NCBI GenBank assembly: GCA_025642075.2
Contig: JAODUO010000529.1
Location: 315,001-379,000 of the forward strand
Source of the DNA: Ridgeia piscesae
Taxonomy: Eukaryota; Annelida; Polychaeta; Sabellida; Siboglinidae
Length of the DNA stretch: 64,000 nucleotides
Reading direction: 5' to 3'
Below the pieces are notes generated by a model. That model saw only the letters and a program-made list of their open reading frames with translations, made no database searches and was not told the origin of the DNA. Below are positions 33,021-40,940 of the stretch, piece by piece (the first letter of the stretch is position 1; every line of letters starts with the position of its first letter). The translations under genes and the position numbers were made by a program.

Positions 33021-35005
33021 TATATATATATTATGTTTAATGTGGCTAAATGTAATGACTAGTAAACATAATTCAGGACTAGTTGTCTATAAGTGAGCTA
33101 GTCCAATGGACTGGCTAATACTGTTGTCACTCTACATTGGTCTGCCAGTGGCGCTCCAATTCATGCAAATTGCAAGTTTTACTGCACCGTGCATTTGGAA
33201 TGAGCGAGAAACTCAGTTTATTTATTTAATTTCACCGTCTTTTTTATATTCAAAAGTACATAAATAAACATGCATGGGATGGTGTTGAATGATCAAATTA
33301 ACGTAATGAAATATAAAATGTAAGTTAATATACAACTATAACAGCAACACTGAGATGGGTCTGGATTCTAAACAATGCCTCGTAATACTTCTTATGCTGA
33401 TGTGGAACTGGAAAGACTTACCACTGTTTCTGTCTACAGTCAATGGAACCACAACAACAACAGTGACGATGTCACCTACAGTGGAAACAACCTCGGCGTC
33501 ATCGCCACAACACCAAGGTGAGTTCTTAGTTGTACAAATCATTCCTGCTGCTCATCGTGTTCTGTGTTCCACACACTATCACCCGTACATTACGCAGTAG
33601 TTCCTACTTGTTCTGTTGTCATGTTCCCTCAGAGGGGAGAGTCGTCGCTACTTTTCCTAGTCCCTCATGTCTTCCTCCCCCAACTCCAGGTCTTTCTTTA
33701 CACTGTCCTTCCATCTTTGTGTTGGTCTTCCTCTTGTTCTCTTCCCAGGGACTGGCAGTTCTGCCACTTTCCTCTTCCTCTGCTCTCAAACCAGTGAATC
33801 TGGGCATCTCTAATTACTCGGTATGCAGTGGTAATTAATCTATACACAGTAACATTTCTTTGCTCAAATCATCATTTAATACATAGTTTTGGTTATTCAG
33901 TAAATAATTGCTCAACACTGAAGACGCCATTTCACAATACAACAAAGTATTGAGAAATGATGTACAGTGGATTGGAGACATGGATAATTGCACAAGAAAC
34001 ACTAAAAAGAACACATTGCATTAACAGCGAATGCCTGACTGCAGAATTCTACACCTGAAACGGTGAGACAATATACCAAGTAGAAGAACATGGCAATGGA
34101 CCAAATATTACCAGTGGAAAATAAAATAAAAAGAGAGTATGGAGGTGTTTGAGAAACAAACTTCATCTGACTAGCAGTCACATGGAAGAGACAACGAGGA
34201 AGGCCAATGAACGTCTAACAGGGAGACGCTGAAAGCAAAAGAAGGCTCATGGGATACATCTGGGTAGAAACAAAGTACAGGTGATTATGCACACAGCATG
34301 TGGGACAAAGTACAGGTGATTATGTACACAGCAAGTGGGACAAAGTACAGGTGATTCTGCACACAGCAAGTGGGTCAAAGTACAGGTGATTCTGTATGCA
34401 GCAAGTTTTACAAAGTACAGGTGATTCCGCATACACCAAATGGGACAAAGTACAAGTGATTCTGTGATTCCGATTTTGGGATAGCTGCTTTCTGTAGCTT
34501 ATCAGAAGAAAAGTATAGCCTCTATTTTTTTATGAAATGTTTAGTGGGTTATGTTTTTTTTACCGGTTATCAGGTTCATGCAAGACATTTCACATACATA
34601 AATTGTTCATAATGTCACATATGCATCCTGTCTGTGCTGTTTATGCATAATTTGCCTTATGAAAAACAGCTCCGTCAACAATATTAGTATAAGTTCGTTT
34701 GGAAACTGTTTTGTGTGTGTGCACGTGTGTGTGTTTGTGTGTATGTGTGTGTGCGTACGTGCATGAGCGCACGTGTGTGTGTCAGGACTGATTCGTGAGG
34801 CTAAAGAAACAAACCATGCTGGACTGCTGATGAATGTTATAACAATAAGGGAATGTTTCTGGTTTTTGCAGGCCATGGCAGCTGTGGGTTTTCGGCAGGT
34901 TCCTTCTTCGGTGGCATGGCCCTTGCTGGCGGAGTCGCAGTCATCATCTTCTTCGGATGCAAGTTCTACAAGGCTCGCAGCATGCCTTCATACCACCAGT
35001 TCTAA
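6261..35005 (+). CDS. CD164-like transmembrane sialomucin with 11 tandem furin-like modules (16 coding exons)
   Basis: Reconstructed exons: 6261-6318, 9283-9306, 13467-13553, eleven of 90 nt (18147-18236, 18379-18468, 19156-19245, 20591-20680, 21856-21945, 23293-23382, 24610-24699, 25941-26030, 27220-27309, 28558-28647, 29688-29777), 33440-33517 and 34872-35005. All junctions have AG/GT signals and phase 1, giving 1371 nt (456 aa plus stop). Predicted order: signal peptide (about 1-20), Thr/Pro-rich stalk (28-56), eleven six-cysteine modules (57-386), Ser/Thr-rich stalk (387-412), one transmembrane helix (about 424-442) and a 14-residue tail ending YHQF. The last exon resembles vertebrate CD164, whose YHTL tail is a lysosomal sorting signal; the furin-like array is not a CD164 feature I know of. 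Expected role by inference: a glycosylated surface or endolysosomal membrane protein. Because every internal exon is symmetric, any number can be skipped in frame. Extra exons in the long introns cannot be excluded, and the whole model needs transcript support. Confidence 0.75.
7640..7870 (+). pseudogene. LINE reverse-transcriptase C-terminal remnant (jockey/CR1-like)
   Basis: AYEVLVRPTLE followed, after a frameshift, by a segment with IERVQRSAARFITAEF matches the post-RT region of jockey/CR1-like LINEs (usual pattern LVRPxLEY...IExVQRRAARFxT). Stops follow. A 5'-truncated fragment in intron 1. Confidence 0.6.
8098..8171. repeat. 21-bp minisatellite, about 3.5 copies
   Basis: Tandem unit ATGGGTAAAATGTGTGCTTGG in intron 1. 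Confidence 0.85.
8750..8968 (-). pseudogene. LINE reverse-transcriptase fragment
   Basis: On the minus strand, LGQVLFLVFINDLPTGI matches the conserved RT block (G-x-VLGPxLFLxxINDLP). It is preceded by an SxAxPxThGALQLCSIDRF-type segment. Isolated and 5'/3' truncated. Confidence 0.55.
9283..9306 (+). CDS. Exon 2, 24-nt micro-exon
   Basis: Lies between the acceptor TTATGTTTTCAG and the donor GTAAGT, phase 1 to phase 1. It completes the cysteine codon left by exon 1 and adds SRATLPP, the start of the Thr/Pro-rich stalk. It is supported by two strong splice sites and phase agreement, but its small size makes it the least certain exon. Confidence 0.55.
9894..10291. mobile_element. MITE with about 90-bp inverted arms and an AT-repeat centre
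   Basis: The left arm (about 9894-9983) contains ATTTGAGG, TATTTCACTA and AAGGTTGGTACATGTTTGGG; the right arm (about 10204-10291) is its inverted copy with scattered mismatches. Between them lie (TA)n tracts (10034-10070, 10117-10161). Non-coding. No clear target duplication. Confidence 0.75.
11297..13286 (-). mobile_element. hAT (ZBED-type) element with perfect 8-bp target duplication
   Basis: Termini TAGTGCTGGTTCGATA and TATCGAACCAGCACTA are perfect inverted repeats. The flanking GTTTGGGG at 11289-11296 and 13287-13294 is a perfect 8-bp duplication, the hAT signature. The terminal motif recurs as direct subterminal copies at about 11432 and 11477, and GATAC/GTATC motifs crowd both ends. 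The interior (11640-12160) is AT-rich filler. Only the N-terminal BED part of the transposase remains, so it is a non-autonomous deletion derivative in intron 2. Confidence 0.9.
12165..12729 (-). pseudogene. hAT transposase N-terminal remnant with BED zinc finger
   Basis: The minus-strand frame at 12686-12492 contains NKECLLCQK, then GGNTSNLTKQVTVHH: the C-x2-C...GGNTSNL...H BED finger of ZBED/hAT transposases. After a break, the downstream frame (12488-12165) is a Ser/Thr-rich linker (MSTQWTSSYSQSESPSVAE) ending at a stop. The RNase-H-like catalytic domain and dimerisation domain are absent. Confidence 0.75.
13467..13553 (+). CDS. Exon 3, Thr/Ser/Pro-rich mucin stalk
   Basis: 87 nt between CTGTTTTAG and GTAAATG, phase 1 to phase 1. 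It encodes a 29-residue stretch with TTATPAQSG, a repeated QSGS and PPTTTKPN: dense O-glycosylation-type sequence with no cysteine. It contains a short internal duplication (CAATCTGGATC twice). Confidence 0.75.
14277..14408. repeat. (TA)n microsatellites
   Basis: Two pure AT tracts, 14277-14321 and 14381-14407, in the intron before the module array. They produce spurious Tyr-Ile open frames. Confidence 0.9.
14440..15110 (+). pseudogene. 5'-truncated jockey-like LINE, ORF2 C-terminus and 3' end
   Basis: Begins in the post-RT region (SNSTLGFLRRN type), passes a one-base frameshift near 14550, then WDPYHRGDIDKLEQIQHRAA and RFITGDYRSR, a jockey-clade C-terminal signature. Continues, with breaks, through a FFVKTIADWNQ segment to about 15030. 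The 5' half is missing, as is usual for aborted target-primed insertion. Same strand as the host gene, inside an intron. Confidence 0.8.
15111..17165. other. Intron sequence, no feature recognised
   Basis: AT-rich intron DNA between the LINE fragment and the SINE. No open frame with domain content and no obvious repeat structure. Confidence 0.4.
17166..17475 (+). mobile_element. tRNA-derived SINE
   Basis: The head at about 17170-17240 has an A-box-like TGGTAGAATGCTGG and a B-box GGTTCAATCCC, spaced as in a tRNA gene, preceded by an A-rich stretch. The tail contains CAAGTTTGGGCTGTTTGG, which recurs at 32783-32800 with the same following sequence (ACCTGAGAC...GAAATAAA), marking a dispersed family. 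Confidence 0.65.
17440..18146. repeat. Left copy of the duplicated array flank
   Basis: Contains AACTCGCATAAAACT, GCAACGCGGTGTCATCGCC, GTAAGTTTAGAATTAGTTGA, a (GT)n tract and TGTATGGCCATGGAATGATG, ending at the first module exon. The same segments in the same order occur at 28990-29687 before module exon 11, diverged by small indels. Confidence 0.85.
17838..17879. repeat. (GT)n microsatellite
   Basis: About 21 uninterrupted GT units. The matching position in the right flank copy (about 29387-29408) has a shorter, interrupted tract. Confidence 0.9.
18147..18236 (+). CDS. Module exon 1 (class A), furin-like six-cysteine module
   Basis: 90 nt, phase 1 to phase 1. Cysteines are spaced C-x3-C-x2-C-x5-C-x2-C-x10-C, with CKDGFY in the second half, as in furin-like/growth-factor-receptor Cys-rich repeats. 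Class A marks: ACPTGC start, CNSSTEC and TNNTC, giving NSS and NNT N-glycosylation sequons. The upstream intron has a consensus branch site (GTGCTAAC). Confidence 0.8.
18379..18468 (+). CDS. Module exon 2, hybrid of class B and class A
   Basis: Same length, phase and cysteine spacing. The first half is class B (GCPPGCSACSSAK) and the second half class A (ECTGCKDGFY then TNNTC). The upstream intron is also class-B-like and the downstream intron class-A-like, so the recombination point lies inside the exon. It is only 142 nt from module exon 1. Confidence 0.8.
18561..18706. mobile_element. 146-bp MITE, copy 1
   Basis: Termini AGACATGGGGTCAAATACAT and its inverted copy, interior AT-rich and itself partly palindromic. 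TACCAT occurs on both sides, compatible with a target duplication. Intron after module exon 2. Confidence 0.8.
19048..19065 (+). promoter_or_regulatory. DR1-type nuclear-receptor half-site cluster (unit copy 1)
   Basis: AGGTCAGGTCAAAGGTCA contains a perfect DR1 (AGGTCA, one base, AGGTCA), the RXR/HNF4/COUP-TF type of site. Related copies at 20429-20441, 21740-21757, 23126-23143, 24445-24462 and 25776-25793 (spacer C in the last two), 27049-27061 and 28386-28410. Each lies roughly 100-170 bp before a module exon. Function unknown; it may be a passenger of the duplication. Confidence 0.35.
19156..19245 (+). CDS. Module exon 3 (class A)
   Basis: Begins ACLNGC; otherwise a class A module with NSS and NNT sequons. 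The donor is GTAAGT, closer to consensus than the GTAAAT of its siblings. The upstream intron lacks the conserved TGCTAAC branch-site segment found before class B exons. Confidence 0.78.
19338..19483. mobile_element. 146-bp MITE, copy 2
   Basis: Same termini and flanks as the copy at 18561, in the intron after module exon 3; it was duplicated along with the unit. Confidence 0.8.
20591..20680 (+). CDS. Module exon 4 (class B)
   Basis: Class B: GCPPGCSACSSAKVC, then CTSCKDGFY and TDTTC. No N-glycosylation sequon. Gly replaced by Ser between the fourth and fifth cysteines is unique to this copy. Donor GTAAATGGG; conserved branch-site segment GTGCTAAC upstream. Confidence 0.8.
21277..21310. other. 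Perfect 15-bp hairpin present in each full unit
   Basis: Arms ATGTGACAAATCAAC and its exact inverse complement, loop AATG. Equivalent hairpins at 19985-20018 and, with one or two arm changes, in the other full units (near 22682, 23973, 25304, 26632, 27908). Confidence 0.85.
21856..21945 (+). CDS. Module exon 5 (class A)
   Basis: Begins ACLTGC, with NSS and NNT sequons and a Lys-to-Glu change (GFYETNN). Like module exon 3, its upstream intron lacks the TGCTAAC segment. A 146-bp MITE (22038-22183) follows in the downstream intron. Confidence 0.78.
22038..22183. mobile_element. 146-bp MITE, copy 3
   Basis: Same element after module exon 5. Class B units lack it, so it marks the class A lineage of the array. 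Confidence 0.8.
23293..23382 (+). CDS. Module exon 6 (class B, IKDKTC variant)
   Basis: Class B start, but the last loop reads GFYIKDKTC instead of GFYKTDTTC. The 90 nt are identical to module exon 10, two copies separated by three other modules, pointing to gene conversion or block duplication. Confidence 0.8.
24610..24699 (+). CDS. Module exon 7 (class B)
   Basis: Class B with GFYKTDTTC. The 90 nt are identical to module exon 8, and the flanking intron sequence is nearly identical too, so this is a recent duplication. No N-glycosylation sequon. Confidence 0.8.
25941..26030 (+). CDS. Module exon 8 (class B)
   Basis: Identical over 90 nt to module exon 7. Same acceptor (TATGTTTCAG) and donor (GTAAATGGG). 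The branch-site segment reads CATGCTAAC. Confidence 0.8.
27220..27309 (+). CDS. Module exon 9 (class B)
   Basis: Differs from module exons 7 and 8 only by one silent third-position change (ACC to ACA, Thr). Phase, splice sites and branch-site segment are conserved. Confidence 0.8.
28033..28104. repeat. (GCAC)n microsatellite
   Basis: Eighteen near-perfect GCAC units at the site where other array units carry shorter, interrupted GCAC/ACAC tracts. Confidence 0.9.
28558..28647 (+). CDS. Module exon 10 (class B, IKDKTC variant)
   Basis: Identical over 90 nt to module exon 6. Its downstream intron is truncated: the pyrimidine tract is lost, and the sequence goes almost directly to the TTGCAGGTTATATGGG segment. 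Confidence 0.8.
28990..29687. repeat. Right copy of the duplicated array flank
   Basis: Diverged copy of 17440-18146; joins abruptly to the class B unit after module exon 10 near 28990, so this is a duplication or crossover breakpoint. Confidence 0.8.
29688..29777 (+). CDS. Module exon 11 (class A)
   Basis: Begins ACLTGC, with CNTSTEC (an NTS sequon) and TNNTC. The upstream flank matches that of module exon 1, so the array starts and ends with the same unit type. A degenerate copy of the GGGGTCAAATACATT MITE follows at about 29828. Confidence 0.78.
29826..29945. mobile_element. Degenerate copy of the 146-bp MITE
   Basis: GATGGGGTCAAATACATTTG and the AT-rich interior are present after module exon 11, but the right terminus is decayed. 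Confidence 0.6.
29960..30028. repeat. 22-bp tandem repeat, 3 copies
   Basis: Unit AGCCTAATACTTGATTGAATGA. Confidence 0.9.
30043..30301. repeat. 22-bp minisatellite, about 11 copies
   Basis: The unit is GAAGGGATTAACTTGGCTAA plus CT, with a GGCTGACT variant interspersed in a semi-regular order; one unit near 30070 is degenerate and one has an extra base. Confidence 0.9.
30302..30979. other. Intron sequence, no gene recognised
   Basis: Unique-looking DNA between the minisatellite and the next LINE. The motif GCCGCCATGTTGG at about 30736 resembles a dispersed repeat also seen near 61430-61690. The open frame at 30579-30761 has no supporting feature. Confidence 0.35.
30980..32683 (+). pseudogene. 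Jockey-like LINE, endonuclease end through reverse transcriptase
   Basis: Starts in the C-terminal endonuclease region (a GNILDLILTSKP segment), then a linker (NPKQFWSFIEANKRG), RT start (ATGPDELP), an ANYRPISFTC segment, GVPQGSILGPVLCLLYVNDN and the catalytic FADD at about 32437. Many frameshifts and stops. Ends near 32683, followed by CAAA-rich DNA. Confidence 0.8.
32690..32832 (+). mobile_element. CAAA-rich tract and SINE 3' end
   Basis: (AAAC)n at about 32694-32730, then CAAGTTTGGGCTGTTTGG and GAAATAAAGCC, matching the tail of the SINE at 17166-17475. The tRNA-like head is absent. Confidence 0.55.
32967..33032. repeat. (AT)n microsatellite
   Basis: Pure dinucleotide tract with one break. 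Confidence 0.9.
33440..33517 (+). CDS. Exon 15, membrane-proximal Ser/Thr-rich stalk
   Basis: 78 nt between TGTCTACAG and GTGAGT, phase 1 to phase 1. Encodes VNGTTTTTVTMSPTVETT, then SASSPQHQ: O-glycosylation-type sequence with one NGT N-glycosylation sequon. It matches the second mucin segment of the CD164 layout. Confidence 0.75.
34264..34466. repeat. 35-bp minisatellite, 6 copies
   Basis: Each unit contains ACAAAGTACAGGTGATT followed by a CACACAGCAAGTGGG-like part; lies in the last intron. Confidence 0.9.
34872..35005 (+). CDS. Exon 16, transmembrane helix and YHQF tail
   Basis: Acceptor GTTTTTGCAG, phase 1 entry, stop TAA at 35003-35005. It encodes a Gly/Ala/Val/Ile/Phe-rich membrane helix starting SFFGGMALAGGVAVIIFF, a basic stop-transfer (CKFYKARS) and the C-terminus YHQF. 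The SF-x-GG start, the K-F-x-K segment and the terminal Y-x-x-hydrophobic motif are the basis for the CD164 family call; in vertebrate CD164 the equivalent YHTL directs lysosomal sorting. Confidence 0.8.
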
Positions 35006-35389
35006 GTGAAACACACCCGCCACCAGTCCAACCAGTTCTACGTTTTGGCTTCAGTACACTTCTCTTGCTGTCTACCATCCTGTGTCCATTGTTATGAAGA
35101 AAGTGGAAGACAAAGTGAAGCATTTGTTGAGCCTAACTTTCAGTTTCACTTATGTTTCGTTGTGGCAATGGCAATGACATGTACACATGAGAATGTGTTC
35201 TAGAACCAAAACGTGCTGTTTACCACTGAGTGTTTATTTGTAAACACAGTTCCCGATAATCAACACGTGCTCTTTGTTGTAACATCCAAGTGTGTTATTC
35301 CAATTGGTTGATCCCATGAAGTTCTGGATTAGTTGGAAAACCAAATTTCTTAGTTTGCTATGTAGCCATTCTTACTAAACAAAACATTA

Positions 35390-36330
35390 TAGCTTGCATG
35401 TTGTTAAACAGAAATGTTTAGTTTGACATTTTGCCTTTCTTTTTGGCCCATTCGTCGTCCTTGTAATTGTAAAACCACAATTTGTACTTTACCACATAAT
35501 TGTAAAATAGGAAGTTCTAGTGTGTTATCATGCCATTCGTTTTAAAACATAAATTTGTAGTTGGTTATCTTGCATTTTTTGTAAAACCAAAATTTGTAGT
35601 TTGCCATTTTGCTTTTCGCTGTAAACAAAAATTTGTGGTTTGTCAAATTGCTTTTAATTGTAAAATAAAAACTTGTATTTCAATGGCATCTTGCCAATAC
35701 AGTATATCTGTGATATTATAAATCAGGTGGTGAAATTATTTGTTAATATCCAAATTCTGCTATAATTGGTTATATCCAAGGTTTACTATAGTTGTAAAAA
35801 ATCCAAACTTGTAGTTTGCCAACTTACCTTTAATGACAAACCCAAACTTATAGTTTGGCAAATTGCTTTTAATTGTAAAATAAAAACATGTATTTCAGCA
35901 GTATCTTGCCCATACAATATGTCTATGATATTACAAATCACTTGTGAGTGGTGAAATTATTGGTTATATATATATATATATATAAGAAATTATTTACTAT
36001 TTAATAACATAAAATGGGACCAATTAATTTACTCTGTATGAGTGAGAATTGTTTATAATTTGGTATGTCCAAGGTTGACTAGAGTTGAAAAATGGAAACT
36101 TGTGGCTTGCCACATTGCATTCCTGTTTAGTTCATTAACTTGTGTGAATTGTCATCAAGATAGTGTAGGATGCTGTAGTATAATGATGAGAAATTTGGTC
36201 CCTCAATTAAGAGAGCAGGTTTTTTCAGTTTATGCTTGTGCTGTCTTAAAGTTTTCCATCTTACCTTTACTGGAAAAGGCCAAACTTGTTGTTTGGCAAA
36301 TTGCTTTTTATTGTAAAATCACAACTTGTA
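35390..36330. repeat. Diverged about 40-bp repeats after the CD164-like stop codon
   Basis: Units contain AAATTTGTAGTTTGCCA and TTGCTTTTAATTGTAAAA. They are in tandem at 35540-35680 and recur at about 35800-35885, 36090-36130 and 36275-36330. Confidence 0.75.
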
Positions 36331-36526
36331 TTTTAATCTATGTGCTGTCTCAAAGTTTTAGAAGCTTTGTTCATTCCACGTTGCCTCAGTTCACTCAGCT
36401 GTGTAAATGAGTACCAGGTGATACAAGATTGAATAGTTTGAAGCAGTGTTTGCATCATGGCTGAATACTTGTCAAAGATTCATCCAGGGAAAGGGTCACG
36501 CCCTTCAAGTGAGAAGTGTATCTTTT

Positions 36527-36686
36527 TGAGTGTGAATTGTACATCACTTTGATGTCGAAGTGTATATCACTTTGAGGTTGACGTGTATACCACTTTGTGG
36601 GTGATACATATAGCACTTTGAGGTTGAAATATACAACACTTTGTAGTCGAAGTGCATAGCATTTTGAGGTTGGAGTTTATTGCACG
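36527..36686. repeat. 31-bp diverged tandem repeat, about 5 copies
   Basis: Units of the form GTGTATATCACTTTGAGGTT with variations. Confidence 0.8.
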
Positions 36687-36720
36687 TTAGTTGCCTACAC
36701 TCTACATTCAGGAGCTGAGG

Positions 36721-36721
<1 letters not shown>

Positions 36722-36781
<60 letters not shown>
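36722..36781. repeat. (AT)n microsatellite
   Basis: 30 uninterrupted units. Confidence 0.95.
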
Positions 36782-36786
<5 letters not shown>

Positions 36787-38570
36787 TTTGTATTTGTGCA
36801 ATTCAAAGGTTTTTGTAGTATTATTAAAAGAACGTTGACTAAACTACGAACTTGGAACAGCCAGCCTCAATTTAAAGGGAGTCTTTCTGTTTATGTTTTG
36901 TCAAAAATCATGTTTCCTGTATAAATGTGGTCTTTTACTACATACTGACTTTCCAGATGTGTTTTAGTGAACTGTTTCTGGTTGAAATGTTAGCATTTCT
37001 GTAGGAACCGGTTTCTTTGCATAATAATGGGAAGTTGTAATGTTGCAGTTTTTGGTAAACATTGAACTATTGAATTCAAATTGTTCTGCCTATGTAAAAC
37101 TAATTTGGGCAGTCAGTGTGTTAAAGTATGTCACACTGCATATGGTGCAGCATGATTTGTGTTAAACTAATGGAAGAATCACCCGGAGTTGTAACATTAT
37201 ATAAATGTGCACACCATTGGTATACACCACACAAAACTGATATCATTGTAGGTGGAGGGAATGGATGTTTTAATAAGATTGATTACTATTTACATTACAT
37301 ATCACTTGTTGCAGTGTGCTGATTGCACTGACTTGTGGGCCACTAACATCTGCTCTTGACTAGTGATTTGTGAACATGTGGTTTATTTGTCGTTATACTG
37401 TGCTTGTGGAGCTACGCTATTAATTCCTGTAAATAGTCACATGAATTGAAAATACCAGTGCGTTTCAAAGTGGGCTTTGGTGCGATTGACAATGGTGCGT
37501 TGAAGTGGGGGCAGGTCTCTATATCTGTTGTGCCTGCTTTGGTCGTGTGTGTTTTAGAAATAGCGCTACAGGTGAATTCTAATATCTATGGTTTGATGGG
37601 TTGTTGTTGTGTAGTAGCTTTTTGGAATTCTAAGAACTAGACATGATGGTTCAGCATTACACATGATAGGCCTTTTATGCTGTTTAATAATGTCACCGTT
37701 CTATGTATGGAAATGTTGCTTTGTAAGGTTATTGGTGATAAAGGCAAACCACTCGAATGTAAGAGATATGATATACGCCATGCAAGAACAATGCTTTCTA
37801 TATATATATTATATACACAAGTGTATGTGTATATAATCGTATGTATATATGTGCAGATGTGTGTATATAATATATATGTGTGTGTATGTATGTATAAGTT
37901 GGTGCATCACTATAATTGCTGTCATTATTCAGGAGTTTTTTCTTTGGTTTGAGTCGTCTTGGTGTAAGGTGAAATGCTTGTGTCTGTATGTAGGAGTGGT
38001 CAGAGAAATGCTGTTCTAGAAGACACCTTTGCGGGTTACAAGAGTTGGACAATGAAGCATTATTGTTGTATTTAACATGTTACCCAACAGTGCCTTCGTG
38101 GGGATTCTGGAAGGGTTTCCAGGCGTTTTGTATTCGGATTGCAGGTTGTGGGCACGGTAACATTCCACTTTGTTAACGTTATTTTATTTACCAGGGGATA
38201 ACAGTTATAATTGTGATATTGTTAATTTGATACGTTGAAATATTTGTAATAGTGGTATATATAAATTCGCTGGAATCACTGCAAATAATCAAGTTTATAG
38301 TGTTGGTGATTTTGATTTATTTTATAAGAAGATATTCCAAGACTTGGGGGGGTTGTAACCAATAATAAGGAAAACGTGGTAAAAACAGTGTTTTCTGCGG
38401 TGAAATGTTTGCTGCTGCTTGAACTAAATACTAAAAAGCATTCCGCTTGATGAGTGGTTGTGATAGTGAATTGTGCTTCCAAATGTGAATTTATGTATAT
38501 TTTATTCAGAGATCCAGAGTATATATTCCAAAGTATATATTACTACATATATTTCTTATTAATAAACAGA

Positions 38571-40930
38571 GTTTGATTTGTTAATGGTGGTGTTTTTGTT
38601 TGCAAAATATACAACTGACATACCATGTAGTGTCCGTGTGCTTTGTTTGCATTGTTTTGCTACACGTCATGTAGAGGGGAGGCAATGCACCTAGTAGATT
38701 GTAACCAGAGCACCACATTTGGCACAATACACAAAATAGTTTGCACAGTTGTAGCTTATGAGCATCCTTAACTGTTGGGAAGGTCTGTCGGAGTTTAAAA
38801 GATCACGACGAGGCCAAAGTTAATTGTTTAACGTATATATATCTGAACAAATAACATTTGTCATATATGCAAAGCTATTTTAGATAACATTATCCTTTCT
38901 ATTGAATAATTTGCATAAGTCCAAAATGGCCGCTCAAACATGTCCATGTATATCGTCTCGTCTTTATTAGGTACATTTCTGCAGAGGGTCAACGCAGAAT
39001 ATTTGACACAGTTCTACGTTAGGACAGTATACATGTTTTGAGCGGGGCTGCCTGCATTTTAATGGTTGTATGTCAAGGTTAGGTCAAAGACAGTTATCGT
39101 ACAAAATAGTGTACAACTATCCTTGGTGAATCAGGTCTCCGCATGTGTCGTATTTTAAATAGGCATTTTAACTTTGCATTTAAAGTGAAATGTCGGCTTG
39201 CAATCATTCTAGTCATGCGTGCATGTTTATTTCGGTAACCATCGATAGCCGTGTAGTTCGTTCGATATGACCATGTGTATAACAGCATTTCATCACATCT
39301 TGTAGTGTGTAAAGAAATTAACAGAACACGGTAGACTAAATCAAACATATTTTATCAGAATAAGAAACTCGCTTTATAAGCACAATACGTCCACCGTTGG
39401 TATCGTTCGCCCACGTCACTTGGCGGTGAAGTCTTACGCCCTGTAGCGTTCTCTTGGCCTCCCCGATACTCAAGTCCGACCGCCGCTTCGGACACAGCTA
39501 TCGATTCAGTCCGACGAGATAAAACCCAAAACAACGGATGGATCGAAGGTGTTCTTGGTCGTGGTCCATCGAAGCGTGAGGTACCTCAAGGGACGACGTC
39601 GAATGGGGCGTGAATAGAGGGGGCGTGGGGAGGGACATTACTAGAAATGACGTTGCATGGGATGTGCGTACATGTGGCGCAGCGAGGTTCTTTCTAAGAA
39701 GAAAGACAGCGACACCTACCCCTGCCAAGATGCGATTTGGTGGTGGCAGTGCAGCTGTAAGGTAAGAAACAATGTTGTTCAACAACAATGTTGTTCAACA
39801 TTGTAAGTGTACTCCTCAAATACATACGTGAGTGCACGCATTTGTGTGTGCCGATATGCAAATGCGTCGCAGTTCAATACAAAAGATGCAACTACGTCTG
39901 TTACGAATGTTTTACTTTAAACATTGTTATCGTGTTTTATATCGTGAGCACCGATATCGGACTTGACTGTTTTAAACAGGTTGGCTTCTCTTTGGTGCAG
40001 CAAGTATTGCTTTCTTGGCCAAAACAACATCTCTCCCAACAAATCTGCGAGTGCCTATTTTTACAAACAAAATATAATAACTGTAGGATAACTGGGTTAC
40101 CGTTATTCATGTTACATTCCATTTGACCGCTGTTACATCGAATGCTTTATTTTAGTAATTTTGTATGATCACTAACTATGGTTAACCACGCAATTATGAC
40201 GGTGACACATAATGTCTCTCACATTTAACACCTCGACTCAAGACAGTGGTTTGCTATCAGTAGTAATAAGCAGTACCGGGTCATTCACAGACACAGATGT
40301 GAACATAAAACTTACCACAACGGATGGCGCCATGTGCTGGATTAGTGACTGTTTATGAAAAGGTGTTTTTTTAAGGCACATTCATTATTTTTAGAAAAGT
40401 GCCTAAAACACAAATTTGCTACTCCCCATTTTGCATTCGCGCAAAAGACACAAATACGACGTTAACTTACGTCCCCTGAAGGGTTTGTAAATATTGCTAC
40501 GGTTGTTTTGACTGCATTGCATACCAGGAATGCTGTGATGACTTTAGCCGAGGAGCCCACTTTACCCGCCCTTCCCCTAAGTATTATTCCGTACATTGGA
40601 GTAATAATGATGTATCGCAAATACATTGTAAATATACATTATACCATGTAACAACTGGAATGACACAACAAGCTTATGTTCCTTATTCATATATATTCAT
40701 ATTGTGAAAAATCATAATTAGTGAACAAAGAAAAACAAAACTATAATAATATTATAATAAGTAAATAAAAAAACAGTGCATTACGAGTGTAACACAAAAC
40801 GAACATACATGTACATGATCGATGTACTTTCGCTAATACCAGATTTCTTTTATAAATAGATGTGCAATACATTAATTAACAAAGCACCACGGTATGGCAA
40901 TAAATTCAAAACAGAAACAAGGCATAATTT
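38571..40930. other. Intergenic stretch, no gene recognised
   Basis: The segment 39400-39480 contains GTCTTACGCCCTGTAGCGTTCTCTTGGCCTC, similar to the core of the tandem repeat at 59.1-60.15 kb. A CpG-containing stretch at 39400-39760 precedes a short ATG frame with a consensus donor (39730-39761), which I did not accept as an exon. 39779-39805 is a short direct repeat of AACAATGTTGTTC. Confidence 0.35.
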
Positions 40931-40940
40931 ATGTCAGTGG

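Larger units (their letters stand above)
35006..38570 (+). other. Presumed 3' UTR / downstream region with candidate poly(A) signals
   Basis: No coding segment recognised. AATAAA occurs at 35664, 35879 and 38561. The first two lie within a minisatellite-like repeat; the last, in an AT-rich context, would give a 3.5-kb 3' UTR. Which one is used cannot be decided from sequence alone. Confidence 0.35.

Noticed and set aside
36691..36924. Frame with a long Tyr-Ile repeat
   Set aside because: Translation of the (AT)n tract at 36722-36781.
39730..39761. Possible first exon, ATG plus 32 nt and a GTAAGA donor in a CpG-containing context
   Set aside because: No matching downstream exon found, and the minus strand of the same bases also looks like an acceptor followed by an open frame. 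Too little to support either.
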